A program made the translations under genes and the position numbers. The notes under the pieces are model-generated. The model saw only the letters and a list, made by a program, of their open reading frames with translations. It had not been told where the DNA came from and did no database searches. A stretch of DNA of 64,000 nt. Source: Allobosea sp. 117 (GTDB lineage Bacteria; Pseudomonadota; Alphaproteobacteria; Rhizobiales; Xanthobacteraceae). Below, in pieces: positions 63,160 through 64,000 of the stretch (the stretch's first letter is position 1; each line of letters starts with the position of its first letter). The stretch spans positions 248,001 through 312,000 of the forward strand of contig NZ_JNLC01000016.1 of NCBI RefSeq assembly GCF_000702305.1, written 5' to 3'.

Positions 63160-63255
63160 TGACCGATATCCGACAGGCGCGCGGGAATGGTCCCGTGGGT
63201 CTTGGCTGGGGCGGACGCGATCCTCCCCTAACCGCGAAGGCGGGACAGCTGGTCG

Positions 63256-64000
63256 ATGGCACAGCCCTATCTGATAGCACTGGGAGCCGGCGCGGCTTCC
63301 GCCCTCCTCGTCGCCACGGTCGCGACGGGAAGCGTGCTGTCCGTCCCCCTGTTCTATCTCGCCCCGCTTCCGGTGCTGATCGCCGGCATCGGCTGGTCGC
63401 AGGTCGCCGCGCTCATCGCGGCGTCGACCGCCGCCATCATTGTCAGCCTGTTCTTCGGCGCCGAGCTGCTGCTCGCCTATGTCACCGGCGTCGGCCTGCC
63501 GGCCTACGCGCTGTCCTATCTCGCCCTGATGGCGCGCGGCGATGACGACGGGCGCCGGCTCGAATGGTTCCCGGTCGGGCGGCTGGTGATCGCCGCCGCG
63601 ATCGCCGGCACCCTCGCCGTCGCCGCGCTGATCCCGTTGGTGGCGAGCGACCTCGAAAGCTACCAGGCGGCGCTGAAGAGCCTGTTCCAGACCATGCTGA
63701 CCGAGCGCGCGGACGGGCTGCCGGCGGATTCCGACCGCTTCCTCGACCTGCTGGTCGCGGTGATGCCGCCGGCCGCCGCCGTGCTGACCATGATGACGCA
63801 GCTCGGCAATCTCTGGCTTGCCGGGCGCATCGCTCGCACCTCGCAGCGCCTCATGCGGCCCTGGCCGAGCCTGCCGGACATGCGTCTGCCGCGCGGCAGC
63901 GCGGCGCTGCTATTCGGCGCCCTGATCGGCGGCGCGCTGGTATCCGGCTTCATCGGGCTCATCGCCGAGATGCTGGCGGCGACGCTGATCATGGCCTTCG
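63256..64000 (+). CDS. DUF2232 integral membrane protein (3' end beyond window)
   Basis: The ATG at 63256 opens a frame that is still open at the right edge (248 codons). The protein has several long hydrophobic segments (LIALGAGAASALLVATVATGSVLSVPLFYLAPLPVLIAGIGW, ALIAASTAAIIVSLFFGAELLLAYV, VIAAAIAGTLAVAALIPLV, ALLFGALIGGALVSGF). Its place after rpsR is that of the DUF2232 protein that sits between rpsR and rplI in Hyphomicrobiales. Function unknown. rplI would be expected next. Confidence 0.82.
   Translation, partial: MAQPYLIALGAGAASALLVATVATGSVLSVPLFYLAPLPVLIAGIGWSQVAALIAASTAAIIVSLFFGAELLLAYVTGVGLPAYALSYLALMARGDDDGRRLEWFPVGRLVIAAAIAGTLAVAALIPLVASDLESYQAALKSLFQTMLTERADGLPADSDRFLDLLVAVMPPAAAVLTMMTQLGNLWLAGRIARTSQRLMRPWPSLPDMRLPRGSAALLFGALIGGALVSGFIGLIAEMLAATLIMAF

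Noticed and set aside
1-64000. CRISPR array, insertion sequence, prophage, attachment site or replication origin
   Set aside because: No regularly spaced repeats, transposase or integrase reading frames, or DnaA-box clusters were seen anywhere in the window.

Overview
The window is a 64 kb piece of core chromosome from a GC-rich alphaproteobacterium, most likely of the order Hyphomicrobiales (family Xanthobacteraceae is my best guess). Several things point there: a rhizobial-type porin with the DLPVKAKAAEYVKVC start, an NDUFA12-type complex I accessory protein, a malic enzyme fused to a phosphotransacetylase-like domain, an Hda-like DnaA-family protein next to ppk/ppx/rnd/aspS, DUF2155, DUF992 and DUF2232 proteins, and the order rpsF-rpsR-DUF2232. 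I see no insertion sequence, prophage, integrase, CRISPR array, rRNA or recognisable tRNA.

Layout. 1-2.3 kb: DUF2155 protein (cut by the left edge), NDUFA12 homologue and an MFS exporter, all on minus. 2.8-6.6 kb: B12-dependent ribonucleotide reductase with a strong terminator. 6.7-11 kb: GFA-family protein, GNAT acetyltransferase, TauE/SafE permease, divergent GntR/UTRA regulator, short Hsp70-family protein. 11-12.4 kb: two near-identical cold-shock proteins and a glycine-zipper protein. 12.5-18 kb: MaeB malic enzyme, a large membrane-anchored protein of unknown function and a glycosyltransferase. 18-28.1 kb: aspS, DUF992 protein, rnd, then ppx-ppk-hda-AI-2E permease-CDP-alcohol phosphatidyltransferase. 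28.3-32.3 kb: BenE-type transporter, purM-purN, MarR regulator plus DUF1398 protein. 32.3-36.1 kb: molybdopterin oxidoreductase and two TerC-family proteins. 36.4-38.2 kb: ndk and two small exported proteins in a region rich in regulatory signals. 38.1-45 kb: oxyR/katA, aqpZ, ABC-F ATPase, porin. 45.3-47.4 kb: holC and pepA. 47.5-55.4 kb: the outer-membrane biogenesis operon lptF-lptG-lptD-surA-pdxA-rsmA. 55.4-61.9 kb: fabD-fabG-acpP-fabF-mltG-yicC-gmk on minus. 62-64 kb: rpsF-rpsR-DUF2232 (cut by the right edge).

How it works together: most genes are housekeeping (nucleotide supply, fatty acid and envelope synthesis, translation, polyphosphate and peroxide metabolism). The most unusual material is in the control regions. 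(1) A composite site, TGAACG-N14-GTTCAG-N5-GTTC, occurs three times within 1 kb (37033-38006). A reverse-strand relative lies at 12435-12449. All four have a TA-rich -10-like hexamer 11-13 bp downstream. Three precede small exported proteins. The fourth precedes a stretch with no gene that ends in a textbook terminator, so it is a candidate small RNA. (2) A perfect 15-bp inverted repeat encloses a predicted promoter of a MarR gene. (3) A terminator hairpin contains the likely ribosome binding site of a molybdenum enzyme. (4) Two exact GGAAC-N17-CGTT matches to the alphaproteobacterial general-stress sigma (EcfG) promoter lie in intergenic DNA. I found no wholly new multi-gene system.
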